DNA from: Neoakkermansia glycaniphila | Lineage (GTDB): Bacteria > Verrucomicrobiota > Verrucomicrobiia > Verrucomicrobiales > Akkermansiaceae | Assembly (NCBI RefSeq): GCF_001683795.1 | Contig: NZ_LIGX01000011.1 | Location: forward strand, 1 to 59,076 | Direction of reading: 5' to 3' | DNA length: 59,076 bases | In this document: positions 24,927 to 33,015 of the stretch, one piece after another | How the letters are laid out: each line of letters begins with the position of its first letter | How positions within the stretch are numbered: position 1 is the first letter of the stretch | The notes under the pieces: model-generated | Databases searched by the model: none | What the model was told of the DNA's origin: nothing | What the model saw: the letters and a program-made list of their open reading frames with translations, nothing else | Position numbers and translations under genes: made by a program

Positions 24927-26528
24927 ATGAACAAGCAAGCTCCCGCACACAACCGCACCCGCCCGTTCGGACAGCTCCTCGCCCTCTTCGCGGGGATCTC
25001 CGGCGCCTGCTGCGCCGAAACCGCCCCGGCCCAGCCGCTCACACCGCCCAAAGCCATCATCCTCCTCTATGCAGACGACCTCGGCTATGGCGACCTCAGC
25101 TGCTACGGCGCAGAAAAAATCAAAACCCCCGCCATCGACAAACTCGCCGACGAAGGCCTGCGCTTCACCGATGCCTACAGCTCATCCGCCGTCTGCACTC
25201 CCTCCCGCTACGCCCTCCTCACAGGCACCTACCCCTGGCGCCGCAAAGACGTCAACATCCTTCCCGGCGATGCAGCCCTGCTCATCGACCCCGCTGGCCC
25301 CACCCTGCCCAAAATGCTTCAGGCAAACGGCTACAAAACAGCCGTCATCGGCAAATGGCACCTTGGCCTCGGCAACGGCAAGGTAGACTGGAACAAACCC
25401 ATCAGCCCGGGGCCGAAAGAATGCGGCTTCGATGAAAGCTTCATCTTCGCTGCCACGGCCGACCGCGTCCCCTGCGTCTACGTCCAGAACGGAACCGTCC
25501 GCAACCTCGACCCGAAAGACCCCATCCAGGTATCCTACCAGCACAACTTCCCGGGCCTGCCCTCCGGCAAAAACAACCCCGAACTCCTCCGCGTCAAATC
25601 CAGCCACGGGCACAACAATGCCGTCATCAACGGCATCGGCCGAATCGGCTTCATGAAAGGTGGCAAAGCTGCACTCTGGGACGACCAGAACATCGCCGAC
25701 GACATCACCGAACATGCCGTCGACTACATCAAACGGCAGGCTGCCGCCAAACAGCCCTTCTTCCTCTACTTCGCCACCAACGACATCCATGTCCCGCGCG
25801 ACCCGCATAAACGCTACCTCGGCAAAAGCCAGTGCGGCATCCGTGGAGATGCTGCCGTCCAAATGGACGACTGCGTACGCCGCATCATGAAAGCCCTTGA
25901 CGAAACAGGCCTCACCGAAGACAGCCTCGTCATCTTCTCCAGCGACAACGGCCCCGTCATGGACGACGGCTACGCCGACCGCGCCAATGAAGACGCCAAC
26001 GGCCACAAACCCGCAGGGCCACTCTCCGGCGGCAAATACAGCATCCTCGAAGGCGGCTCGCGCATCCCCTTCATCGTCCACTGGCCCAAAGCTGTCCGCC
26101 CCGGTGAAAGCACAGCCGTCCTCTGCCAGATGGACCTGATGGCCACCCTCGGCCAGCTCTTCCCCGGAGAACAGGAACATCCCGCCGACAGCCAGAAACT
26201 CCTCCCCGCCCTGCTCGGAAAAACCTCTCAGGGACGCTCCGAACACATCCTCAACAGCATGGGACAAAACCTCGCCTTCCGTAGCGGAGACTGGAAATAC
26301 GTCCCGCCCGGCGCGCCGATTCGCCGCGGACTCAACGGCCTTTCTCCCAGTGACAAGGCTCCGGCCACAGGCGCACTCTACAACCTGAAAAACGACCCGC
26401 AGGAGCGCAACAACGTCGCCGAAGCCCATAAGGACCTTTGCGAACAATTCCGCGCACGCCTCACCGAACTCCGGCAGGCGCCGGAAAACAGACTCTCCCG
26501 CACCGAACTCTTCCCCATCGATGACTGA
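24927..26528 (+). CDS. Secreted sulfatase (arylsulfatase family)
   Basis: 533 aa with an N-terminal signal peptide. The alkaline-phosphatase fold sulfatase signature CTPSR (Cys90, converted to formylglycine) lies in the expected SSAVCTPSRYALLTGTYPWR context. Metal ligands are visible at AD(50)D(51) and later in FSSDNGP. GKWHLG is also conserved. Such enzymes remove sulfate esters from glycans, for example mucin or glycosaminoglycans, in line with a mucus-living host-associated bacterium. An anaerobic sulfatase maturase is required but not in the window. The next gene overlaps its end by 8 bases. Confidence 0.92.
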   Translation: MNKQAPAHNRTRPFGQLLALFAGISGACCAETAPAQPLTPPKAIILLYADDLGYGDLSCYGAEKIKTPAIDKLADEGLRFTDAYSSSAVCTPSRYALLTGTYPWRRKDVNILPGDAALLIDPAGPTLPKMLQANGYKTAVIGKWHLGLGNGKVDWNKPISPGPKECGFDESFIFAATADRVPCVYVQNGTVRNLDPKDPIQVSYQHNFPGLPSGKNNPELLRVKSSHGHNNAVINGIGRIGFMKGGKAALWDDQNIADDITEHAVDYIKRQAAAKQPFFLYFATNDIHVPRDPHKRYLGKSQCGIRGDAAVQMDDCVRRIMKALDETGLTEDSLVIFSSDNGPVMDDGYADRANEDANGHKPAGPLSGGKYSILEGGSRIPFIVHWPKAVRPGESTAVLCQMDLMATLGQLFPGEQEHPADSQKLLPALLGKTSQGRSEHILNSMGQNLAFRSGDWKYVPPGAPIRRGLNGLSPSDKAPATGALYNLKNDPQERNNVAEAHKDLCEQFRARLTELRQAPENRLSRTELFPIDD

Positions 26529-27075
26529 AGACACCGAGCGGCTCCCCGCCACATGCTCCTATTGCGGATACCGGTACACCTACCCCGCACACATCGAGGA
26601 AAAAGCCGTCATGCGCTGCCCGCAATGCCGGGAATACATCCATGTTCGCACGGGTGCGCCGCTCGGCCAGGGCAGCGAACCGCCGGCACACACATCCGCC
26701 CCGGCAGCTGAGCAGCCGCCAACCGCGTCGACCGCCGCTCCAGCGGCGGACACCGGCATGCCCCTCCTTCCGCCCCGGCACCATGCAACCGGCGCACTGG
26801 AACGCAACGAACCGCCAGAAGAACGGACTCGCCAACATCCTCCTGCACCGCAGTCTTCGGGAACGCTCCTCCTCGTACTGGCAGGGCTCCTCCTGCCGGC
26901 CATCTGGATATTCATCTCGCCAGACGACCGGGAAACCTACGTCTACGACGCCAAGGACGGAAGCTTCGCCATCTGCTGGCCCTACATCCGCTGGAGCATC
27001 GCAGCACTGCTGTGCCTCCCGTGCATCCTTGCCGCCATCATTCTTCGCGCCATAAAAAACGCAGGAACGCGGTAA
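26521..27075 (+). CDS. Zinc-ribbon membrane protein
   Basis: 184 aa. The N-terminus contains a CxxC-x18-CxxC zinc ribbon (CSYCGY, CPQCRE). A low-complexity Pro/Ala/Thr linker (about 50-115) leads to two transmembrane helices (about 118-137 and 154-176). This layout is common in uncharacterised planctomycete and verrucomicrobial proteins; no function is known to me. It overlaps the sulfatase stop by 8 bases, suggesting translational coupling rather than shared function. Confidence 0.75.
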   Translation: MTEDTERLPATCSYCGYRYTYPAHIEEKAVMRCPQCREYIHVRTGAPLGQGSEPPAHTSAPAAEQPPTASTAAPAADTGMPLLPPRHHATGALERNEPPEERTRQHPPAPQSSGTLLLVLAGLLLPAIWIFISPDDRETYVYDAKDGSFAICWPYIRWSIAALLCLPCILAAIILRAIKNAGTR

Positions 27076-27139
27076 CGTGAAAACGCACATTATCAGCGCA
27101 TCTCACCTTCAAATTTTCTATCTTCTAGATAATTTGGGC

Positions 27140-27167
27140 TTGCAATCGGACACGCAGCATGTATAGT
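27140..27167 (+). promoter_or_regulatory. Promoter of small lipoprotein 1
   Basis: TTGCAA (27140-27145), 16 bp, TATAGT (27162-27167). The same -35 and spacing recur before lipoproteins 2 and 3. Confidence 0.65.
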
Positions 27168-27234
27168 GAATCAGACATCTGCTCACTGCGTGGGCAGGAT
27201 AACCAATCAAAACAACAACAACAATCATCATCAT

Positions 27235-27363
27235 ATGAAGACCATCTCCATGCTCGCTCTCGCCAGCGTCGCTTTCGTGTTCGCTTCCTGCCAGCAGCAG
27301 CAACAGCAGCAGCAGCCTGTCGAACAGACTCCTCAGGTTCAGATCCAGAAGGACAAGAAGTAA
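27235..27363 (+). CDS. Small lipoprotein 1 (42 aa, Gln-rich)
   Basis: A signal peptide MKTISMLALASVAFVFASC leads to lipidation at Cys19, followed by a run of Gln residues encoded by CAG/CAA repeats and a short tail ending KDKK. The mature peptide is only 24 aa. It belongs to a set of four tandem genes (27235, 27578, 28026, 28340) with near-identical signal peptides. The ATG at 27235 follows a long A-rich leader. Function is unknown; abundant small lipoproteins often support the outer membrane. Confidence 0.8.
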   Translation: MKTISMLALASVAFVFASCQQQQQQQQPVEQTPQVQIQKDKK

Positions 27364-27437
27364 GTGATCCGGGAGGCATGACCCTCCCGTCACAACCATT
27401 TCAAACGCGTTCGCGATCACTCGTGGACGCGTTTTGC
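27342..27437 (+). repeat. 96-bp direct repeat, copy 1
   Basis: It covers the last codons and terminator of small lipoprotein 1 and matches 27682-27777 with a single mismatch (G versus A near position 27412). The offset is 340 bp, indicating a recent tandem duplication of the unit. Confidence 0.9.
27403..27437 (+). terminator. Terminator of small lipoprotein 1
   Basis: Stem AAACGCGT / ACGCGTTT with a 16-base loop and TTTT. A second small hairpin (GGGAGG / CCTCCC) lies at 27371-27388. Confidence 0.65.
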
Positions 27438-27479
27438 TTATCGGCAAAGGCAAAAATGCAGCGCAGCCTCAATTTAGAC

Positions 27480-27507
27480 TTGCAAACGCACGCCCATATC
27501 CTATATT
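27480..27507 (+). promoter_or_regulatory. Promoter of small lipoprotein 2
   Basis: TTGCAA (27480-27485), 16 bp, TATATT (27502-27507). Confidence 0.7.
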
Positions 27508-27577
27508 GCCTGTGTCTTCCTCTCTTCGGAAGAAGATTGGACAACAACATCAAACCAAAAACAACAATCATCATCAT

Positions 27578-27703
27578 ATGAAGACCATCTCCATGCTTAC
27601 GCTCGCCAGCGTTGCTTTCGTGTTCGCTTCCTGCCAACAGCAGCAGCAAGTCAAGCCGGTCGAACAGCCCCCCGTTGTTACGATCCAGAAGGACAAGAAG
27701 TAA
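27578..27703 (+). CDS. Small lipoprotein 2 (41 aa)
   Basis: MKTISMLTLASVAFVFASC with Cys19 as the lipidation site, then QQQQQVKPVEQPP and a tail ending KDKK. It is nearly identical to lipoprotein 1 in signal, tail and flanks (shared CAATCATCATCATATG around the start), so the two arose by recent tandem duplication. It is a single-gene unit with its own promoter and terminator. Function unknown. Confidence 0.8.
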   Translation: MKTISMLTLASVAFVFASCQQQQQVKPVEQPPVVTIQKDKK

Positions 27704-27777
27704 GTGATCCGGGAGGCATGACCCTCCCGTCACAACCATTTCAAACGCGTTCACGATCACTCGTGGACGCGTTTTGC
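27682..27777 (+). repeat. 96-bp direct repeat, copy 2
   Basis: Second copy of the block at 27342-27437, one mismatch. Confidence 0.9.
27743..27777 (+). terminator. Terminator of small lipoprotein 2
   Basis: AAACGCGT (27743-27750) pairs with ACGCGTTT (27767-27774), followed by T. Confidence 0.65.
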
Positions 27778-27938
27778 ATATGGTAAAAGCCTAAAAATCG
27801 CCACAGGGACCTCCGCCTCCTTTCTCGATTATTCAGCTGCAACGCTGGCAGCACCTTCCCGGAAACACATTTTGTGTACTTCTCTGCACGTAACAGCGCA
27901 CAAAATGAAAAAAACGCCCGAATCCCCTCACTTTGAGC

Positions 27939-27966
27939 TTGCAAACAGACAAAAGAACACTATATT
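27939..27966 (+). promoter_or_regulatory. Promoter of small lipoprotein 3
   Basis: TTGCAA (27939-27944), 16 bp, TATATT (27961-27966). Confidence 0.7.
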
Positions 27967-28025
27967 TCCTGTGACCTCAGCCCCTGCGGACTTGAGGGTA
28001 ACCCAACAACAAGAAAAACAAAGAT

Positions 28026-28151
28026 ATGAAAACTATCTCCATGATCGCTCTCGCCAGCGTCGCCTTCGTATTCGCTTCCTGCCAGCAGAAGCAGCCGGAT
28101 CCCGTCGTCGATCAAGGCAATCAGGTAATCACCAAGGGCTGCAAAAAGTAA
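28026..28151 (+). CDS. Small lipoprotein 3 (41 aa)
   Basis: MKTISMIALASVAFVFASC with Cys19, then QQKQPDPVVDQGNQVITKG and CKK at the end. A second Cys near the C-terminus is unique among the four and could form a disulfide. The signal peptide matches the other three almost exactly while the mature part differs. The gene has its own promoter and terminator. Confidence 0.78.
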   Translation: MKTISMIALASVAFVFASCQQKQPDPVVDQGNQVITKGCKK

Positions 28152-28189
28152 GCCCTCTCGATAGCAAATACGATCTTTCGAGTACGTAC

Positions 28190-28222
28190 AACGCGTTCAT
28201 GACATGCATGAACGCGTTTTTT
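28190..28222 (+). terminator. Terminator of small lipoprotein 3
   Basis: Perfect 12-bp stem AACGCGTTCATG / CATGAACGCGTT, 5-base loop, T6 tail. Confidence 0.9.
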
Positions 28223-28256
28223 GTCTTCAGTGCCGGGCAAACCATACGGTTTGCAC

Positions 28257-28286
28257 TTGCCAACAAACGGCAACGAATGCTAATCT
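28257..28286 (+). promoter_or_regulatory. Promoter of small lipoprotein 4
   Basis: TTGCCA (28257-28262), 18 bp, TAATCT (28281-28286). It is weaker than the other three. Confidence 0.45.
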
Positions 28287-28339
28287 AGCCTCAGCCTACC
28301 CATCCACGGGCCAGGAAAACCATAAAACACAAAAACACG

Positions 28340-28468
28340 ATGAAAACCATCTCCATGCTCGCCCTCACAGGTGCCGCCATGCTCCTTGCCTCCTGCTGCT
28401 GCCAGCAGCAACAGCCCACTCCGACGGAAACCGTACCGTCCGTCGTCGTTCCTGCGGCCAAAAAGTAA
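28340..28468 (+). CDS. Small lipoprotein 4 (42 aa)
   Basis: MKTISMLALTGAAMLLASC is followed by two more Cys, then QQQQPTPTETVP and VVVPAAKK. Lipidation is expected at Cys19; the triple Cys is unusual. It is the most diverged of the four-gene array but keeps the MKTISM start, the short mature part and a Lys-rich end. A strong terminator follows. Confidence 0.75.
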   Translation: MKTISMLALTGAAMLLASCCCQQQQPTPTETVPSVVVPAAKK

Positions 28469-28507
28469 CCCTGCGGCAGGCACAGCCTGAACCGTTTTCG
28501 AACAACC

Positions 28508-28537
28508 ACGCGTCCATGCCTGCATGGACGCGTTTTT
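28508..28537 (+). terminator. Terminator of small lipoprotein 4
   Basis: Perfect 12-bp stem ACGCGTCCATGC / GCATGGACGCGT with a 2-base centre and T5 tail. The ACGCGT core is shared by all four lipoprotein terminators. Confidence 0.88.
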
Positions 28538-28593
28538 CATACCCTGCCAGCCCTGCAGCAGACAGATAAAACAACACAGCACGGACTTGGCGC

Positions 28594-28623
28594 TTGCCAG
28601 CCGAGCACCGCGCGTACTACAAT
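28594..28623 (+). promoter_or_regulatory. Promoter of M16 peptidase, leaderless layout
   Basis: TTGCCA (28594-28599), 18 bp, TACAAT (28618-28623). The ATG at 28630 begins six bases after the -10, so transcription should start at or next to the start codon. Confidence 0.6.
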
Positions 28624-28629
28624 CCTCCC

Positions 28630-31140
28630 ATGCAAATACCTACCCGCGCCCACACCTGCGGCAACGGCCTCTCCGTCCTCCTTCGCCCCTGCGCCGCGCA
28701 CCCCGTCGTCTCCCTCCAGATATGGGTACGCACAGGCTCCATGCAGGAAGGCAGCCACCTGGGCAGCGGACTCTCCCACCTGCTGGAACACATGGTCTTC
28801 AAAGGCACACGGAACCACACCGGGCAGCAACTCGCGGAACAGGTACAGGCACTGGGCGGCCACTGGAACGCATACACCTCCACCGACCGCACCGTCTACC
28901 ACATCGACGGCCCGGCCGAAGCATGGGAAACCTTCCTCGAACTCCTCGCCGAACTCGTCTACCACCCCACCTTCCCCGCCGAAGAATTCGACAAGGAAAA
29001 AGAAGTCATCCGCCGGGAAATGGCCATGTACCAGGACGACCCCGGAGACCTCGCGTACCGCACCCTCATCGGCACCCTTTACAAACGCAGCCCGCGAAAA
29101 CTCCCCGTCCTCGGCGAACGGGAAGCCTTCGACCGCCTCACCCGGCAGGACATGCTCGACTACCACGCCGCGCGCTACACCCCGAACAACACCTTCATCA
29201 CCATCGCGGGAGACATCGACCCGGAAGCGGCCATCCGAAAAATAACCGCTCTCACCCGGCACCTCTCCCCCGCCGACCCTGCTTTCCTCCCCCCTGTCCC
29301 CGAACCGCGCCAATGGGGTTGCCGCACCGAACGCCGGGAATACGCCCAGCCCACAAGCACCCTCATGCTTGCATGGCGCATACCCGACGCCCAATCTCCC
29401 GAAGCAGCCCCCCTCGCCATCCTCTCCCACATCCTCGGCACGGGCCGCACCGCCCTACTCTACCGCAACCTGCATGATCGGCAAGGCATCGCCTACGACA
29501 TCAGCACCACCATCATCCCCGGGAAGGGTGAAGAAGGAGCCTTCGTCATCGAAGCCGACGTCGACCGGCAGCAGAGGGACACCCTGCGCGGCCTCATCCT
29601 CCAAGAAATCGCCGCCATCACCGAAACCGACCTCCGCGAAGGCATCGCCCGCGCCGTCAAACAAATCCAATCGGCACGCCTCCAGCAAATCTCCACCGCC
29701 AACGGCCTCGCCAGCGAAACCGCCCTCTCGTGGTTCCACACGGGCAACACAGGCCTCATGCAGGAATGGCATGAAGCCCTCGCCCGCGTCACCGCCGAAA
29801 ACCTGCAAACCCTCATCCGCACCTACTTCGGCACCGAACGCCTCACTGAAATCAGCATCGACCCCACCGGCACAAACCCTCCGTCAACCGCTGCCGAAGA
29901 AACAGCCGCCCGGCCACAGCTCCACACACACACACTGCCCAATGGACTGCGCATCATCCTTCGTCCGGACATGCGCCTCCCTCTCGTCCACGCCTGCATC
30001 GCCTTCGGCGCAGGATCTCCGACGGAAACGGAACAAACCGCCGGCATCAACACCCTCCTCGGAGAATGCCTCCTCAAAGGCACCAAAAGCCGCAACTCGG
30101 AAGAAATCGCCGCCGCCCTCGAAAACCTCGGCGGCTCCATCAACACATCCACCGGCAACAACACGCTCACCGTCAGCACCCGTTGCCTCAGCGACGACAT
30201 CGGCACCGCCATCGACCTCATGGCCGATATCTGCATCCGCCCCACCTTCCCCGCAGATGCCCTCGAAAACGAACGCGAAGCCATGATCGCCGACGCCCGC
30301 GACATCCTCGAAGACCCTCCCTCCCTCGCCTTCCAGAACCTGCGCCGCCAGTGCTACGGCACCGCCAGCTACGGCAACCCCACCGGAGGCACCCCCGAAA
30401 GCCTCTCCGGCATCACCCGCCAGCACATCATCGACCAGCATGCTCGCATCATCTGCGCTGAAAATGCCGTCCTCTGCATCACCGGAGACATCGACCCGGA
30501 ACTCATCCTCACTCACATCCGCGAACACCTCTCCGGCATGCCTGCAGGCAGCCGCCCCTCGACCACGCCCACGCCGCCACAAACCGCAGGGGATACGGCC
30601 TTCGTACTCGACAAAGAACAGGCCGTCCTTGCCGTCGCCCTGCCCGGAGCTCCCGTCACCTCGCCGGACTTCGCCCTTGCCTCCCTCCTCAACGAATGGT
30701 GCCAGGACATGGCAGGCCCCGTCTTCACCGAAATCCGCGAACGCCTCGGCCTCGCCTACTACGCCTCATCCACCCAATTCTGCGGCATAGACGCCGGAAA
30801 CATCGTCTACTACCTCGGCACCTCCCCCGAACAACTGCCCGCCGCCCGCAAAGCCCTCGAACAACTCCTCGACCGCATCGCGCAAACCGGCATCACCCCC
30901 GAAGAACTCGAACGCACCCGCGCCACAGCCCTCTCGGCCCTCCTCATTGCCCGGCAATCCAACAAACGCATCTGCTCCAGCATCGCCGTAGACACCCTCC
31001 TCGGACTCCCCTCCGACTACTTCGAACAACACGCCGAACGCATCCGGCACATCGGCCACGCAGACATGCAAACCTACATCCGCCGCACCCTCTCGCCGCA
31101 AACCGCCCGCACATGGGTCACCGTCGCCCCCGCGCCATAA
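28630..31140 (+). CDS. M16 family zinc metallopeptidase, two-domain
   Basis: 836 aa with two tandem M16 (pitrilysin/processing-peptidase) units. The first carries the inverted zinc motif HLLEH (His50, Glu53, His54) with the downstream Glu in EKEVIRREMAMYQDDP. The second unit (from about residue 430) keeps the fold signature INTLLGECLLKGT but has lost the zinc ligands, as is normal for the partner domain. No signal peptide is evident. Family members degrade peptides or process proteins. The ATG at 28630 is set by the promoter, whose -10 ends six bases upstream; the frame extends 12 codons further without support. Confidence 0.88.
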   Translation: MQIPTRAHTCGNGLSVLLRPCAAHPVVSLQIWVRTGSMQEGSHLGSGLSHLLEHMVFKGTRNHTGQQLAEQVQALGGHWNAYTSTDRTVYHIDGPAEAWETFLELLAELVYHPTFPAEEFDKEKEVIRREMAMYQDDPGDLAYRTLIGTLYKRSPRKLPVLGEREAFDRLTRQDMLDYHAARYTPNNTFITIAGDIDPEAAIRKITALTRHLSPADPAFLPPVPEPRQWGCRTERREYAQPTSTLMLAWRIPDAQSPEAAPLAILSHILGTGRTALLYRNLHDRQGIAYDISTTIIPGKGEEGAFVIEADVDRQQRDTLRGLILQEIAAITETDLREGIARAVKQIQSARLQQISTANGLASETALSWFHTGNTGLMQEWHEALARVTAENLQTLIRTYFGTERLTEISIDPTGTNPPSTAAEETAARPQLHTHTLPNGLRIILRPDMRLPLVHACIAFGAGSPTETEQTAGINTLLGECLLKGTKSRNSEEIAAALENLGGSINTSTGNNTLTVSTRCLSDDIGTAIDLMADICIRPTFPADALENEREAMIADARDILEDPPSLAFQNLRRQCYGTASYGNPTGGTPESLSGITRQHIIDQHARIICAENAVLCITGDIDPELILTHIREHLSGMPAGSRPSTTPTPPQTAGDTAFVLDKEQAVLAVALPGAPVTSPDFALASLLNEWCQDMAGPVFTEIRERLGLAYYASSTQFCGIDAGNIVYYLGTSPEQLPAARKALEQLLDRIAQTGITPEELERTRATALSALLIARQSNKRICSSIAVDTLLGLPSDYFEQHAERIRHIGHADMQTYIRRTLSPQTARTWVTVAPAP

Positions 31141-31183
31141 CCCGGCGCGACGGCAAAACAGGCATGGACACACCGCACCTGCC

Positions 31184-32932
31184 TCAAAACGCGGCGGCCC
31201 GCCTGAACTTCCAGAAAGCGAAACCGCCCACCGACTGCATACGCACCGCCTCCAAACGGCAACCGCAGGCATCCTCGGCCAACTTCAAAACAAACCGGGG
31301 CAACCCTCCCTCTTCATCTTGCGCCACCAGCCAAACATCATCCCTCACCAAAGCGGCGAAAGGATGCTCCAACCCTCTCCGCTGCAACTCGGCCCGGTAA
31401 ACAGGTGAATAAAACATCCACCCGTCCCCGACGGGAAACATATTGGTCGACTTCAAAAACTCCCTCGAAAAACCGGTCACACCTTCCGGCAGCAGCCCCG
31501 TCCCACCCGGCTGGCAAAGCAGCAAAAAAAGCTCATCCGGATGCGACTGGCAAAAAACGAAAGCCGGAACACGCTCCTGCCCGCTGAAAGCCTTGCGAAA
31601 CACCCAACCGTAATTCCGGCATAAAAACACCACACAGCCCGCACACGCGAAACCTGCCGCCACCTGAACCCACCTCCGGCGGCCTGCAGCACAAGCACAG
31701 GCCGGCATCCACGCCATCACCGCCAGCCCCGCCACAGCCACGGCAGGATTCAGCACCCGCGGCACGCAACGATCCAAAAAAACCAGCACGGCCACATACC
31801 CTGCAAAACCACCGAGAACAGGCACCAGAGGCCATACCCCTCTCCTCGACGAACAGAACACCAGCAGCAACGACAAACAGCCCAACGGCACCCAGAACGC
31901 AACCTTCTCCCCGCTATCCACCATCCGCAAAATTCTGGAACCGTCAAAAGGAGGAAAACCAAGCCTGCCCAACTGCTCCACCCCCCACAACCCGGCCGCC
32001 CCCGATTGGTGAACCTCCCTCACCTTCGACATCAAAACCGCATCGTCCATCCTTGGCACATACACGAACGACTTGAACGCCTCCAGCTCGAACCCCCGGA
32101 TCCCCAGCGCAGCATAGGCATCCGACTTATCCTTGCCGGAACAATCCGGATAATCCTGCACCGCCACCCGATCCCATTGCAAACGTACAGCCTCCTCCCA
32201 CTCCGGACATCCGGCATACGCCTCCTCCTGCACCCACTTCAACCCCAGGCATGCCAGAACGAAAACGACCGCTACCGCCCAAAACCGCACCTGCGCCGCA
32301 CGAGACGCCCTCTTCAGCCACAGCGCGCCGGCAAACCCGGCACAGAAAAACCATCCCACCCAGCTCACATCCCAGCGCAGGCAAACTCCAACCAGCCACA
32401 GACCAAACGCATACAACACCCTCCGACCAAAAACACCCCTGCTCCCCTCAACGGCTGAAAACAACAGCCAAACGGCACCCAGCACACAAAAAATACCGAT
32501 CTGCGTATACTGGATATAAGACAAACACTCGAACGCATAATAAGCGCAAAAAATCAAAACCATCAATCTGGACCACAAAAAAAACCTTCCTCCATCATGC
32601 CGCCGTGCAAATGCACCCTCCAGAGCGCAACCCGTCACACACCAAAAAGCCGCAAAACCCGCGCCCACCAGCAGCACCAGATACCAGCTCACCGACGGCA
32701 CTGCATCGGAAAACCATCCCAACACCGATGCCAGACAAACATTCGTATAAAAGGAAAACATCCCTCCATCCGCCAGCAGAAACTGAATCTGGCAATCGTC
32801 GTTATGCAAAAACGGCGGAACCGCCACCCTGGACACAACGGCGCAAACTGCACACAGCACGAAAGCGCTCAACCATGGCTTCTTCCCGACGAACCCAACC
32901 AGCATCTCCAGCACATGCAGCAACCGAACCAT
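31184..32932 (-). CDS. Hypothetical polytopic membrane protein
   Basis: 582 aa with about ten hydrophobic helices in two groups separated by a hydrophilic loop (about residues 245-330), and a soluble C-terminal region of about 130 aa. The layout resembles uncharacterised glucosyltransferase-like or dolichyl-type GT-C membrane proteins, but no catalytic motif is clear to me. The ATG at 32932 is preferred over a GTG 13 codons upstream because a good promoter lies between: TTGACT (32968-32963), 17 bp, TAGGAT (32945-32940). It follows the recombinase gene on the same strand at a gap of 83 bases. Confidence 0.7.
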   Translation of the reverse strand: MVRLLHVLEMLVGFVGKKPWLSAFVLCAVCAVVSRVAVPPFLHNDDCQIQFLLADGGMFSFYTNVCLASVLGWFSDAVPSVSWYLVLLVGAGFAAFWCVTGCALEGAFARRHDGGRFFLWSRLMVLIFCAYYAFECLSYIQYTQIGIFCVLGAVWLLFSAVEGSRGVFGRRVLYAFGLWLVGVCLRWDVSWVGWFFCAGFAGALWLKRASRAAQVRFWAVAVVFVLACLGLKWVQEEAYAGCPEWEEAVRLQWDRVAVQDYPDCSGKDKSDAYAALGIRGFELEAFKSFVYVPRMDDAVLMSKVREVHQSGAAGLWGVEQLGRLGFPPFDGSRILRMVDSGEKVAFWVPLGCLSLLLVFCSSRRGVWPLVPVLGGFAGYVAVLVFLDRCVPRVLNPAVAVAGLAVMAWMPACACAAGRRRWVQVAAGFACAGCVVFLCRNYGWVFRKAFSGQERVPAFVFCQSHPDELFLLLCQPGGTGLLPEGVTGFSREFLKSTNMFPVGDGWMFYSPVYRAELQRRGLEHPFAALVRDDVWLVAQDEEGGLPRFVLKLAEDACGCRLEAVRMQSVGGFAFWKFRRAAAF

Positions 32933-32939
32933 CTCCCCG

Positions 32940-32968
32940 ATCCTACCCACTGCCACACAAAGAGTCAA
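32940..32968 (-). promoter_or_regulatory. Promoter of polytopic membrane protein gene
   Basis: TTGACT, 17 bp, TAGGAT, ending seven bases before the ATG at 32932; another near-leaderless layout. Confidence 0.5.
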
Positions 32969-33015
32969 CACCGGATCTCAACAAACGGGCATCCCGCCAC
33001 GGAAGCGCCCCCCCT

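Noticed and set aside
27280..27330. CAG/CAA tract in small lipoprotein 1 as a contingency repeat
   Set aside because: Length changes would be in multiples of three and only alter the Gln run, so it would not switch the gene off.
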